64,000 nucleotides of DNA, from NCBI GenBank assembly GCA_011800155.1, contig CM022369.1, positions 2,852,001-2,916,000 of the forward strand, given 5' to 3'. The stretch is from Flammulina velutipes. Taxonomy: Eukaryota > Basidiomycota > Agaricomycetes > Agaricales > Physalacriaceae. A program made the position numbers and the translations under genes. Below, piece by piece: positions 46,488 to 57,933 of the stretch. Below the pieces are notes generated by a model, which did not search any database, had not been told where the DNA came from, and saw only the letters and a list, made by a program, of their open reading frames with translations. How positions within the stretch are numbered: position 1 is the first letter of the stretch; each line of letters opens with the position of its first letter.

Positions 46488-47672
46488 TTATGCATTCAAG
46501 AACTTCGCATGGACTGTCATGGTGTGAGAAATTGAAAGTATCGTAATCTGGACTGCTTACACTTGATATGGTCGGCACCAAAGGTAGATATCTGTTTACC
46601 GTAAGTCGGGAAACGAATAAGTGAAAGATAGCGCCACTTACGAAGAAATAGCTGTGATCGTATCCTTCTTGGCTACGCACAGTTACCTGATCCTCTCCAT
46701 GCCCTGTTTTGCGTGCAGCCTCCAGGAAATTCTCAGGGAGTAACTGGCCTTGCTTGTAAAAATTGTCACCAGTTCCCTGTAGGTGGCCGCGTTCAGCATC
46801 AAAACAATACCTCTCATAGTTATGAAGAAGCTCACATAGTCCACCAAGATGTGCACAGGTTCAGCGTGCTTCGCGATGAGCTCCGTAGCGTCGTACTTGG
46901 CCTTGGCTTCTTCGACTCCGCCTTGAAGATACCCCGAGAATGCCTTCTCGCCCCACGGGCACTTCGTAGGGTTGCTAATCGGAGCAAAAGCAGACGCAGA
47001 TTTGTACAGCTTCCGGGAAGTCAGATAGATAGTCAATGCGCCGTGCCCGCCCATGCTATGGCCGAAGATAGATTGCCGCCCCCAGTCCTAAGTTCAAGGT
47101 TGTAGTGGAAGATACATAGTCAGGCCAATGTCACTCACGATAGGAATACCTGCCGCCTCGATAACTTGAGGTAGCTCAAGCGTAACATGTGTATACATCT
47201 GGTAGTGTCTTGCGAACTTTGGGTTGGTGGCGTTGAGGTAGAAGCCTGCGCCGGTTCCAAAGTCCCAGTCGGCGTCTTCGCCATCGATGCCTGCACCGCG
47301 TGGGGAGGTATCAGGGAAGAGAATGGCGATGCCATGCTCTGCTGCTGGGCCGAAGAAGGCGCCTTTTTGGGCTCTGGACGAAGTAAGCGGAGTAGATTAT
47401 GGAGGATCCAGATGCTACAGACCCGTTATCTTCGGTGCATGTTAGACCAGCGAGGTAGACTAGGACGGGGGCTTTGGAGCTTTCGCTCGCACCGCCGGGG
47501 ACGAAGAGGTTGAAGTTCGCAGATAGGCCTCCCAGAGCAGCGGACTATAGGTAGCTGATTGATCAGATAGAGCTCGGAAGCTTGTGTGTTGATTAACCTT
47601 GAACTTGTATTTAGTCAATTCACCGCCAAAGGTTTTGTTGGAAGACAGTTTCTCGAGTTGAACGACAGCCAT
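46488..47672 (-). CDS. S-formylglutathione hydrolase (esterase D)
   Basis: Serine hydrolase that completes glutathione-dependent formaldehyde oxidation. Exon 1 [17 protein letters not shown]; then [27 protein letters not shown] and [19 protein letters not shown]. The nucleophile Ser lies in [26 protein letters not shown] and GYDHSYFF (catalytic His region) follow. The last exon is recovered by a GTAAGC donor after FGADHIK and gives FHAKFLNA. Length is about the family's usual 285 residues. Convergent with the FHA kinase gene. Confidence 0.92.
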
Positions 47673-48127
47673 GATGATTGTGAATGAAAGAGGGAAAGAG
47701 GCGAAGAATTGACATCACTCTCCCTCCGGCATCAAGTTCAGCCGCAAGCTCGAGCTATCATGTCGCTTTCGCGTATTTTCCCGAGAAAACCTCAGAGAAT
47801 CAGTATTTTGTATGACAGAACGAGATTCAACTTGAATTTCTGATGTCTGCTTGTCTGCTCTCGAGCAGAAGCAAAATGTGGCGCACATTATTCAGTCATC
47901 TGATTCTGACATTTCTCTTCATCTGATCATTCACCTGGTGCGTCACTGGGTTGGATCATTATCTATCTACGTACGCCCTTTACGCCTCTTCTCACTACTA
48001 GCATTTGATAGCTCCTGACTGCCGAGGTCGAGCTCTCGTCAGACCTCGGAATGGTTAACATAAAATAAATGGATCACAGCCGTTCAACGTCAACGCTCAC
48101 ATCATGCCTTGTATCTATGTCTTTGCT

Positions 48128-48995
48128 CTATCTATTGCTCTTCCTGCTAGTCCTCTTCCTGCTGGTGACCGGCTTCCCGGTTTTGCTGCGCTTCGACCCC
48201 TTGGTTGACGCATCCGCTTCCTTTTCGACCGTCCCGTCGTCCTTCCCGTTGCGCTTGCGCTTATCTCCAGACGAACCTTCCTCGACGTCGACGGGATGGC
48301 CAACCGCGTCCCGTTGCATGTCGTCCTCATACTGCTTCACTGATTTAACCTCGACCGAACCGACACGCTTTGCAATGTCCGAAAGCACTGTGAAAAGCGT
48401 CTCGTGGTATTCGACTTTGAAGAGCTCGTCTTTCCAACGAGGCGACCCATTAACATAGAGGGTGGCCTCGCTCTCAACAGCCTTGTACCAATTCCCGAAC
48501 ATCAGGACGAGTTCAAAAAAACTCTCGGTTATGAAGTCGAAAGTAGAACTGGCGGAACTGGCGGCGTATATGCTATGGAGCACCGTGAATACGGAATGGT
48601 CCCGAGTTTTGACGAGTTCTGAGCGATCCGCAGATCCAGTGCAGTCGCCCTCGAAAAACATGGCAATATGCCTGCATAATTGAGCTATGACCGGCTCGTC
48701 ACTATGCTCTAGGTCCACAGGAGGTACCACTTGCGACAGCTGCGGAAGGAGGGGAATTGGAATCCTTTGAAGGAGGAACCAGATGCACATCCACAAGATG
48801 GATTCGAGGTCGTGGAGGTAGTTGAATTTGAACCAGACGACTCCTCGCTTCGAACTCGTCAGTGGACCCTTGAACAGGTGGCCTCGCTGCTGGGTTTCAA
48901 CGCCCGTGAAAGCAGCAGTACCCTACGTAGAACACATTAATGTACATCACGAAGAGATAGACAGTCATCACGTACAGTCAGTGGGTCATGGATTG
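48128..48995 (-). pseudogene. FunK1 kinase relic, C-lobe only
   Basis: Reads SIHDPLT, then after a GTACGT...TAG intron GTAAFTGVETQQRGHLFKG and WFKFNYLHDLESILWMCIW, RIPIPLLPQL, WYKAVESEATLYVNGSPRW and the basic tail KRSKTGKPVTSRKRT. The N-lobe and catalytic loop are absent upstream, so no active kinase can be encoded. The retained part is still open from 48796 to 48128 without stops. Confidence 0.82.
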
Positions 48996-49198
48996 ACACT
49001 TTGTCATAGGGACGGAGCAGACATGCAGAAAAAGGAGATGGAATATTGTTCAGGTGTTATTGAACCAATGCACAGCAAGACATTTGTTCTCTAGCCGCAA
49101 AGATTATGTATGGGGTCCAGCGCATATAAACAAACGATCTGGGAGATTCATTTGAGTCAACCTGTGCATCGGTTATATGTAGCTATCATACAGACAAA

Positions 49199-50220
49199 TT
49201 ATGCAAGCGAAGTACGCAACTCTTTCTTCGCTGCAGCCTGTTGGAGATTGTATAGGTGGACTAATGCCGTTCGATAATGTTGATTGTCCTGGTCCTTACC
49301 TATACTGAAGGGTGAATCAATATGCAAAGACTTGTCTGACTGAACGCACAAGGATCCTCATCGCCAAGGACAGCTATGATATCGTTGAGCATGAAATAAG
49401 TAAAACATCGTGGACTTACGCCAAGGAACATCGGCCGGCGGAAGCTCCTCGTGGAGTTTGAGCCACATCATAGAACGCGACTCATTTGCGCCGCTCATGT
49501 AGAAGAGAATCCGCCACAGCACAAGGGCGGTGCCCTCCAATTTGAACAGAAGATTTTCGAGGTTCGCCGACATCACAGGAGTCCCCCACCCAAAATCTCG
49601 GACAAGATGATGGAAATCCAGCATGCAGCGACCAAACTCGGCGAAAGAGTTCGCCGTCGTCCGAACGGTCTCAATGAGTTGTGTGAACGACGTCGGGATA
49701 TCGCGTATGGCGCGCATGCAGCTGCTAATACCAGGGAGGACGACATTGATGAAGGATCCTAGACCGGCCGCGCTGCGAAGTTGGGAGATGAAGACTGTCT
49801 CCATTTCAGGTAGATCTTTAGCGACAGAGTCGGACGACGTGAATACGTTCTGGATAGAGGCCTGCATACTCTCGACATGCTTCGTGTATGTTTCGTCATC
49901 GAGCGGTATGTGTCCGTTGTGGGTGGGTGGTAAGAGCGCGGCCTGGTCGACGAAGCACAAGTCAAGACATTCCTTGAATCCCAATAGCAAGTGATTGAGG
50001 AAACCGGCTATAATCGAGCGAAATTTGATGAGGGATGAACGACAATGTGAGGGCGCTGCAGAGTAGATGTTTCCGACGATCCGATGGGAGTGATGAGGGA
50101 TTTGTTGCCCAGAGTTGAGAGCATCTGTCGCCAGACGCATCAAGTTGAGGGCTATTGCCTGTAGTTACAGTCAGTATACCAATGAGTAAGGGAAAAGACT
50201 GAGGTGCATGTGTGTCCATT
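49199..50220 (-). CDS. F-type member of unknown paralogous family
   Basis: Close relative of the 38.6-kb gene. A MDTH exon (from 50220) precedes AIALNLMRLATDALNS, IKFRSIIAGFLNHLLLGF, PEMETVFISQLRSAAG, RDIPTSFTQLIETVR and CMLDFHHLVRDFGWGT. Exons PVLGDEDPC and KDQDNQHYRTALVHLYN end with LRTSLA. The donor of intron 1 is GCACCT where the paralog has GTAACT, so translation may instead start at the internal Met (50140, MRLATDALN). Apart from this it looks intact. No known domain. Confidence 0.62.
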
Positions 50221-50239
50221 AAATGAAACGTTGGTCGTC

Positions 50240-50760
50240 GTCGACTATAGTGTTGCCGTGAGCGTGAGTTGGCTCAGTGTGAGCCGCGGCTCAGCTCAGC
50301 TCATTGCCTTTTAAGGGCAGCTCATTGATGGCTCGCTGATGGGGCGGTCGTGGCGTCGTAAATAGGTCAGCAGTGTATATCTCGAAGGTTGTGGAAGGGT
50401 AACATTTGGAAGTTGCTCTCAATCATAAATATAGGTCATACAATACTATTTTGGCTCAATTCAGAATGTCCCACCTCACTTAATCTATGCCAGAATTGTC
50501 AAGTCATCCGGCACTGCTATTCCTCTTGATTATAGGTGTAGAATTGACCGGGATACATTGTCAGAGGTTTAACTAAGTATATCCTAGGAATTTACAGACA
50601 TAGAAGGCCGCGAGGCTGTCCTACTAGTGAGAACGAACTATGAGGAGAGTGTGAGCCATCAATGAGCCGTGAGCCATCATGAGCTGAGCCATCACGAGCC
50701 ATCATGTCGATCAAAGCTCAGCTCAGCTCAGGCTCAGCTCACGGCAACACTAGTCGACTA
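50240..50760. mobile_element. hAT-like non-autonomous transposon (MITE)
   Basis: Element 50248-50752 (505 bp) with perfect 16-bp terminal inverted repeats TAGTGTTGCCGTGAGC. It is flanked on both sides by the same 8-bp target duplication GTCGACTA (50240-50247 and 50753-50760). Eight-bp duplications are the hallmark of hAT elements. Subterminal regions are full of GCTCA/TGAGC and GAGCCATCA repeats. No transposase frame is inside, so it must depend on an enzyme elsewhere. Confidence 0.9.
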
Positions 50761-50862
50761 GGCGGTTTCATTCCAGACCCTGTCTGAATCAGACCCAAGT
50801 CAGACCGGTCCGTTGTCCGATCCGCTGGCATTATAAATTCTATGCAAGTATTAAGCTCGAAA

Positions 50863-50944
50863 AACATCAATGGGTATTCGATAACGATGGTGGTCATGAC
50901 AGCAACATCAATGGGTATTCGATAACGATGGTGGTCATGACAGC
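50863..50944. repeat. 41-bp tandem direct repeat, two units
   Basis: Units at 50863-50903 and 50904-50944, beginning AACATCAATGGGTATTCG and ending GTCATGACAGC, appear identical. It lies about 100 bases after the transposon and has no coding role that I can see. Confidence 0.95.
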
Positions 50945-51711
50945 AACTAGCGGGGGTATTACTATTAGAATAAGAGAAGGCGCAGACAACAGCTATAAAT
51001 ACTGAGACAGAGACAATAACAATAGTACATATGCACATTCAGTATTCTAGGCGAGGACGAGGAATCTGTTGCAAACAAAACACTGACAGAATAACGATTA
51101 TCTGCAACTTCACGAATACTGCCAGTTCGGCGCGCGCGCTTGCAACTGCTCGTATGACCGCAGATACTCTCCTATGAGCATGGCTTTTCCTTGGGCAGCC
51201 CTATCGTCGAAGGCTGATGAGAAACGGAAACGCTCTAGCTCCGGGAAGAGGACCACGGACAGTTAGCATCGCTGCGCTGCCGAAAGCATCCATCACCACT
51301 GTTCCTGCCTTCTCAGGTTCTCATCCGGAGCGTGTACACACCGTTGATCTTTCTGACCTATGTGATGTGAATGCTAAGGCGGTCATTCTGCGTGTCACGA
51401 ACATAGAGTGATTGATTAGATCTAGACCAACCAGTAAGGCGCTTCAGAAAGATGAGCTTGAGCGTCAACGAGGTAGGCTTGAGAGCGAGATGCGGGCTTA
51501 CCTTTCTGACGCATTGACGTACCCACTATCCAAAACTGACAGTGACAATTGTTTTAGAACGCCCTCGTGGTCACAGGAGAAAGACTGTCCCGAAGGACGT
51601 CCACGGGCTTTGGGTACGCCGTCTTGGGCTCCATCGTATGTTGACATCATCTGGAATGTGGTATATAAAGTAGGCCATTCCAAGGTTCCAAGTTGTGCGC
51701 CGCAAACAATC
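50945..51711. other. intergenic upstream of DUF5648-like gene
   Basis: No convincing gene. A TATA-like GTATATAAAG at 51661 is placed about 50 bases upstream of the next start. A plus-strand frame at 51217-51411 is not recognised. Confidence 0.45.
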
Positions 51712-52327
51712 ATGCAGCTCCAGATGAAGTTTTCCTGTATCCTCATGTTTCTCGCCGCTGTTACAGTAGCCAGTACTACTACGATTCCAGAGGTAAGTTC
51801 GTTGCCTGGAAATAAGGGAATCATTATAATAAATTCCACATATACAGATGCGATCCGAACTCACGTGTGGTGCACTCGAGGACGCCGTCCCGCTCCTAAG
51901 AGCCTACTCCGCCATCCACACAGACCATTTCTACACCACAAACAGTGTAGAAATGCAGGCGGCGATCAACTCTTTAGAATGGAAGGGCGAAGGAATCACT
52001 GCTCTCATCTTCCCCTTCCAAGCCGAGTCGACTATCCCACTCTATCGCATGTTTAGCCCCAGCGCTAGTGATCACTTTTACACTATCAACAGCACGGAAA
52101 AGACGAACGCAGTTACCAACCTACGTTATGTCGATGAAGGAATCGTGGCGTACATCTACCCCAACCAGATATGTGGCTCTATCCCGCTTTATCGGGCGTA
52201 TACTCCTGGCGCGCTCGACCATTTCTACACCACGTCATTGCAGGAGAAGAACAACGCTGTTGCCAAATTGGGGTACGCAGACGAAGGGATCGCTGGCTAC
52301 GTTCTGCCTGCGGCCTTAAGTGAGTAG
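51712..52327 (+). CDS. secreted DUF5648-type repeat protein
   Basis: Two exons. The first encodes a signal peptide (MKFSCILMFLAAVTVAST), then a GTAAGT donor at about 51793 joins to MRSELTCGALEDAVPLL. Three repeats follow, each built as LYR/LLRAYS...DHFYTT...E...A...GI..YI: near VPLLRAYSAIHTDHFYTT, IPLYRMFSPSASDHFYT and IPLYRAYTPGALDHFYTT. This pattern is characteristic of the DUF5648 family of fungal extracellular proteins, whose ligand is not established. The end is either PAALSE or, if a last GTGAGT intron is removed, PAALT. About 180 residues. Confidence 0.82.
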
Positions 52328-52472
52328 TACCTGCGCTATAGCATCTAATAGGAAGAACTAACATATCATTCAGCCTAAATGATCTGTTGCACTTTTAGTT
52401 CATTTAGTGCGCATCATGTATAGCTCCAACAGACTTACTTACAAAGATTGGGAAATTCCAGACGAAATCGTG

Positions 52473-53585
52473 TTACCAATATACTGATCCTTCCATAAGC
52501 CGCCGTCCTGTCATGAGCACCTTAGCGCTCTGTACTTTGCCATCAGCCTCGACATTTGCCCCAACATGCACTATGCCACCCGGATGCTTGATCCTAACAA
52601 TGCCGTCCAGATTATGAGTAGACATCATACCATAGGCGATAGTCCCTTGGACATTTGCCGCTACCCCAAGTCCTAATGCGACCGTCATTGGCACTGCCTT
52701 GTGCAGAACCCCCATCGAATAGGCACGTATCTCAATATCCGCATCGTCACCCTCCGCCTGTCGAATGAAGGCAACCTTGGGCTGAGCATCTACCATAGGG
52801 TCCAACCCCATCAAAGTCGCGCCCTCTCGCCGAAAATACTCAGCAACATCTTTTTGCGCAAAGAGTCCGAAGGCGGCATCCTCAACGAACACAGTCGGGT
52901 TGGTAGCATCAACCAGAGACATGCGGATAGAATCTCTACCGACCCTCAGCTGGTCGTACGACGAGCCGGATGGAAGAAGTGCGCCAGTTCCCGCTCCAGC
53001 TGGGTCCAGAAACTCCATTGTGATGGCTGAACCTTTCCTTTGTATGCCCGCGATGGGAAGGTCTGGACGTTCCAAGTCAGCTACGCCACTATCGAGAAGG
53101 GGGAATGTGGTCCATATGATCTTCCGAGTGTTCGTATTATAGGCTCGTACAGTAGCGCTGCTGGACGAGGTGTACGGTCCTACGAGCCCTTGATCCAGCG
53201 CGAAGACGCCAATCATGGAGGAAAGGTTTCCGCAGTTTCCCGCATAGTCCACCGAGTCGTCTTGGATGCCAACCTGAGCAAATGTATAGTCCACGTCTGC
53301 TTGAGCCACGGTGGGCGGCCCGACGACACATATCTTGGAAAGACTGGATATGCCACCTCCCATGCCATTCAATTGTCGCCCGCTGCTGTCTGGAGAACCC
53401 ATGATACGTAGGAAAATAGACTTCCAATCTGAGGTGTCTCGGGGGAGCTCAGCTTTGTTAATATAGATCCCTTTGGACGTCCCTCCTCTTAAGAAAGAGG
53501 CAGGGAGGGGATTTTTTGCTAATGTTGCAAAGGTTCGAGAGGATGGGAGGAAGACATAACGAGGGATATATGTGAGTAAAGACAT
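52473..53585 (-). CDS. PrpF family isomerase (methylaconitate cis-trans isomerase-like)
   Basis: Intronless frame of 370 residues. The first 25 residues (MSLLTYIPRYVFLPSSRTF) are basic and could target mitochondria. The body shows FLRGGTSKGIYI, the catalytic-loop-like VDYAGNCGNLSS, ATNPTVFVEDAAFG and GGIVHVGANVEADG. These are PrpF (DUF453) family features; PrpF works with AcnD in the 2-methylcitrate route for propionate in bacteria, and fungal members also include 4-oxalomesaconate-type isomerases. Which reaction applies here is not decided by the sequence. Confidence 0.87.
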   Translation of the reverse strand: MSLLTYIPRYVFLPSSRTFATLAKNPLPASFLRGGTSKGIYINKAELPRDTSDWKSIFLRIMGSPDSSGRQLNGMGGGISSLSKICVVGPPTVAQADVDYTFAQVGIQDDSVDYAGNCGNLSSMIGVFALDQGLVGPYTSSSSATVRAYNTNTRKIIWTTFPLLDSGVADLERPDLPIAGIQRKGSAITMEFLDPAGAGTGALLPSGSSYDQLRVGRDSIRMSLVDATNPTVFVEDAAFGLFAQKDVAEYFRREGATLMGLDPMVDAQPKVAFIRQAEGDDADIEIRAYSMGVLHKAVPMTVALGLGVAANVQGTIAYGMMSTHNLDGIVRIKHPGGIVHVGANVEADGKVQSAKVLMTGRRLMEGSVYW

Positions 53586-53996
53586 TTAGAGTGAACTTTG
53601 GTCCCTTTCAGAGTGTCGCAGGCATGCAGAATGAGAGCAGACTGCACTTGACACGGGAAGGTGGTGGTGACAGTTGAAAATGTAAGCGTGAGAAAACATT
53701 TCACGCGACTCAGGTTCTCACCCTGACGCAAAGCAACATGCCGGAAAAGTGGCATCTTAGCCACCTTTCCGATAATATAAGCGTATTCTGTCAACCGTAC
53801 ACAGACGGCGTTGTAAAGGTCAAAACATAGTAAACTTGCGCTCGATGATCAGAGCTGATATAAGGATATGGTCGAAAAACTCATGTCCGTCGGGAAAGAC
53901 AGTTAGTACTGCGTTTGGGAGGGGTGGAGATCCATCCACAGGAGGAGGAACAAACGTTGCGAGTTGGCTTTGGGATGCATCGGCGGAATAGCACTG

Positions 53997-54838
53997 TTAG
54001 AGCCGTGTTACAGGTTCGTTAGATTGTATCCAATAGATATAATACTTGCGAACTTGCCAGGCAGAGTGTAGTGCCATCCTCGAGGGTCGTGCGACAGTCC
54101 CAGCGAAGAGATATGCTCTCAAGCCTCCACGTCCATTGTCTCTGTGATGAAGCAAAAATATGAGCTGATCATTCAATTCCTCTGGATATACGACATACAT
54201 AACTGTGCCCCATCTTTTTTAGAACGTTGGAGAGGCGAGTACTCACATCGCCCATAGTCAACACAGCACGGTTATGATTTATCGCTAGTCTAGATTAGAT
54301 AATTAGGGCAACATGAGCAACCACAGATGGAAAGACAATTGAGTCTACACACTCAAATTCGCCAAGCAAATCCCTTTCCACAGAAGGGGGTCGGGCAATT
54401 CGATGTACCCGTGTCAAATAGGACAATGGGATGAAAGGAGTGAGATTCAGCGAGACTGATATACTATAAGAAGGCGGTGGCGCTGAAGTTCCGGTCACAG
54501 GTAAGTCGGGAGGGGTCAAAATCACGGTATTGTCTCCGCAGTTTCTGAAAGTATAGGTCAAGGGCACAGAGGGCCGCTCGTGGGTCCAGTATCTAGATGG
54601 AGACGTTGAAGATACAAGGTCCAGAAGAAGATCGTCGTGTCGAGGCGTACCGAGGCGGACGGGGAGCATTTGCCACAGCCGTGTAACTGATGAAAGTTTG
54701 TTACAATAAGTAATTTCCGTCAGTGGATGGTTCATACTCTGGCGGTAGGATAGACGTATTGTCACCATCTACAGCCGTTCAGTCTCTTTAGTCCGCAATT
54801 GTACTTGCATCCTTACCTAGAATCATGGAAGTTATTGC
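53997..54838 (-). CDS. hypothetical protein, gene model uncertain
   Basis: A protein-like frame (RLWQMLPVRLGTPRHDD, SRYWTHERPSVPLTYTF, NLTPFIPLSYLTRVHR) runs from about 54700 to 54295, and another (EELNDQLIFLLHHRDNGRGG, VARPSRMALHSAWQVRK) from 54190 to 53997. They are probably exons of one gene, but I could not close the junctions. A start MILDGDNTSI with a GTAAGG donor is possible at 54821-54838. No domain recognised. Confidence 0.35.
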
Positions 54839-55587
54839 CCAAGTGCGGGTGCAGGGTAGATTAGATTAATGATCGAAATGAAGGAACGAACTCGGAAGAT
54901 TCCGATCTCTTTTGTTTTCTTTCCTCCACGTCTCAATGGGTCCATGATTAGTGCACCTCCATGATGGTTTCTATTTCTTTTGTGCTGCACCCCTGTGTCT
55001 GTGAATAACCGTACAACAATTAAATTTCCCAGCCCTTAACTTCAAATTGGACGAACACCCATCTTCCTTGCCTTGAGGTCGACCTTTCATTCAAGATCGC
55101 TGCTTTTCAATGTCTCAATGCTCTTCTTTCACTATTCTTGGCAGATAGTCGGACTTTACTACAATGCAATGTCTTGTTACGCCACTATCCGTGCGAAATA
55201 GTCTTGCGGTCTCAGACTCTCTTATTGTTATCCTTCATGGTGCGCCGAGACAACGGAGATTACGGATTTCCAGTCGCGTCGGATACCTTGTCGTGATACT
55301 TTACGTTTCTGCCACAACCTCATTCACGACTCACCAACACCTAGCATGCGGATGACGTTCATGAAACGACATTGCGCTCACCGGTGGCGGTTCCGAGCGC
55401 GGATCCCAAGTAACTCCTACCTGCGACTCCGTTGTTATTCAGTATCGATCGTACCGGTACCAGAAGGAGGACCGGACCAAACACCCTGATCTCACAACAA
55501 TAAAACGAAATACCTCCGCCTCACAATGACAATAAGACATATAATAAGCGTTGCGTCTGCGATTTCGTTTCCCCCCATCTCTCCGCC
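54839..55587. other. intergenic, no gene seen
   Basis: Upstream region of the P450 gene; short frames only. Confidence 0.45.
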
Positions 55588-57613
55588 ATGATCTTCTCTT
55601 TCGTTTACATTGACTACGCGCTGTGCCTAGCTGCCATCTTCTTCCTATGGCGCATACTGACCAGGCGTACGCTGTCGCTACCTCCTGGGCCACGCGGATA
55701 CCCCATCATTGGAAACGCCCTCGACATGCCACAGTCAAAGCCTTGGGAAACTTTTGCCCAGTGGGGTGATCGATGGGGTGAGGCTTCGTGTCTTTCAACA
55801 TGCCCTCCTGCTCAACTAACATACCTATCTACAGGCGACATCACTTCAGTCACTGTCTTCAGAAAACCTTTCATCATTCTCAACTCTCACCGCGCGGCGT
55901 ACGCACTCTTAGACAAACGCAGCGTCATCTACAGCGAGCGCCCGAACATGGTCATGGCCGGCCAGATGATGGGCTGGGGCGAAATCAGTGGTCTTCTCCC
56001 CTACGGCGAGGAGCTTAGAAGCCACCGCAAGATGTTTCACACTCTTTTTGGAAGTAAGGCGACTATCAGAAAATTTTATCCTATGGAGGAGCTCGAGGCG
56101 AGGAAGTTCATGATGCGTCTATTGGAATCTCCGGAGAACAGACGCGCGCATATTTGCCAGTACGTATTTACCATCCTCTTCACCGTTGGGCCTAGCTAAC
56201 ATTTAGCTCAAGGGAGGTAGCCGCTCTCGTGCTCCGTATCACGTACGGCTACGACGTGCAGAATGAGGGAGATAATATGGTCCAATTGGTCAACCACGCT
56301 ATGGAGGAGCTATCAGTCGCGTCAACGCCTGGTGCATTTTTAGTCGACTTTATCCCCATTCGTAAGTCATTCACCAACTCTCTTATTGTTTAGTGTGCCT
56401 GACTGATGTCGCGTACAGTTCAGCGCCTACCAGATTGGTTCCCTGGTGCAGGGTTCAAGACGACTGCAAAGAAATGGGCGCAGGATTTACAAGACATGAT
56501 CAATACCCCGTTCGAATTTGTCAAGGAGCAGATGGTATTCGTTACTGTCATTGAATCTAAGGCTCCAAATTGACGCATGCTGTTCTAGGCGAATGGTCAA
56601 GCCGAAGAGTCGTTTGTCTCCAGCATCTTGCACAAGGTACAAGAGGGAGAAGGCTTCTCTGAACACGACTTGAAATGGACTGCTGGTGCTATCTACGCAG
56701 GTACGCTACTTTCATGCTTCGTTATGAATAGGAACTGAGATACATTACAGCCGGTGGCGATACGGTACGATGAACGTGCTTATCCCTATCGATGATCTCT
56801 CAACCTTTTCATAGACCGTTGCGGCATTGGATGCGTTCTTCCTCATTATGCTCCTCAACCCGGAGGTCCAGAAGAAGGCTCAAGAAGAGCTCGACGCTGT
56901 AACTGGCGGTGACCGCCTTCCGACATACTCAGACATGGAAGACCTGCCCTACGTACATGCATTGTGCAAGGAGTTGGTCCGCTACCACCCTGTCGCGCCT
57001 ATTGGTGAGTATCTTTCTCTGGTGCTCTATATCGTTCCTGACTTCCCACGTAAGGCATCCCGCACCAAACACTCGAGGATGACATCTTCGAAGGTCACTT
57101 CATTCCCAAAGGCTCGGTGGTGATGAGTAATATATGGTATAAGCTCCATCCATCTCCCTCTTACCCGCCGGCTGACTAGAGTACGTAGGAAAATGACCCA
57201 CGATCCGACTGTATACAGTAATCCTTCCCAGTTCGACCCCACAAGATTCATAGGCCCGGATGCTGAACAAGATCCTCGTGAAGTTAGCTTTGGCTTCGGT
57301 AGGAGGTAGGCTCAACGTTGGATCGTCTCCTCCTCATTTACTGATGTGGCGTTTTTCAATAGGGTCTGCCCAGGTCGCCTTCTCGCGCAGTCTACTATAT
57401 TCATAGTATGCGCTATGACACTCTCATTATTCGATATCCGGAAAGTCAAGGGTGACAACCCCGAGTTCATAATTGAACACGGAAGCGTTAGGTATGCGTT
57501 TCCTCCCGTGTAAGGTATTCAATGACTGACGTTGTTACAGCCACCCGGCGCCCTATAAATGCGACATCGTCCCTCGTTCTACTAGAGTGGCTGAACTCCT
57601 CAGTCATGCTTGA
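55588..57613 (+). CDS. cytochrome P450 monooxygenase
   Basis: Microsomal P450 with an N-terminal membrane anchor (MIFSFVYIDYALCLAAIFF) and proline hinge LSLPPGPRGYPIIGN. Later SVIYSERPNMVMAGQMMG (fragment), the I-helix motif AGGDTTVAAL, the E-x-x-R of KELVRYHPVAP, FDPTRFIGPDAEQD and the heme loop FGFGRRVCPGRLLA with the Cys ligand. About nine introns; the I-helix uses a 14-nt exon (CCGGTGGCGATACG). The sequence is typical of the expanded Agaricomycete P450s resembling O-methylsterigmatocystin oxidoreductase; the substrate is unknown. No biosynthetic core enzyme lies nearby, so I see no secondary-metabolite cluster. Confidence 0.92.
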
Positions 57614-57933
57614 TTTCATTTCACTCCTTCTGCGACACCGGTTTTACTCTTCGACCTTCGACGTGCTCTGCACACCTCCTTTTTTCGTGTATTATTATTA
57701 AGTAATCAGTGGCTACTAGGTCCATTGACTGTAAACTGTTATGCGCCACAATGTTACACCAATCCAGTAAACATTCAACATGCAAAGTGAGAAACACACG
57801 CGGCTATAGTGATAGAGCACTGTTCATTCCAGAGTGAATTGATAGGGCAATACAATTGACTGGCTTGAGTTGAACTTGTTGAACTACTTACTCTCCATCA
57901 CGTGTAGTACGGTCTCTATCTCAAACCATCATC

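Noticed and set aside
55588..57613. P450 as part of a secondary-metabolite gene cluster
   Set aside because: No synthase, cyclase or transporter gene lies nearby; neighbours are a DJ-1 protein and a splicing factor.
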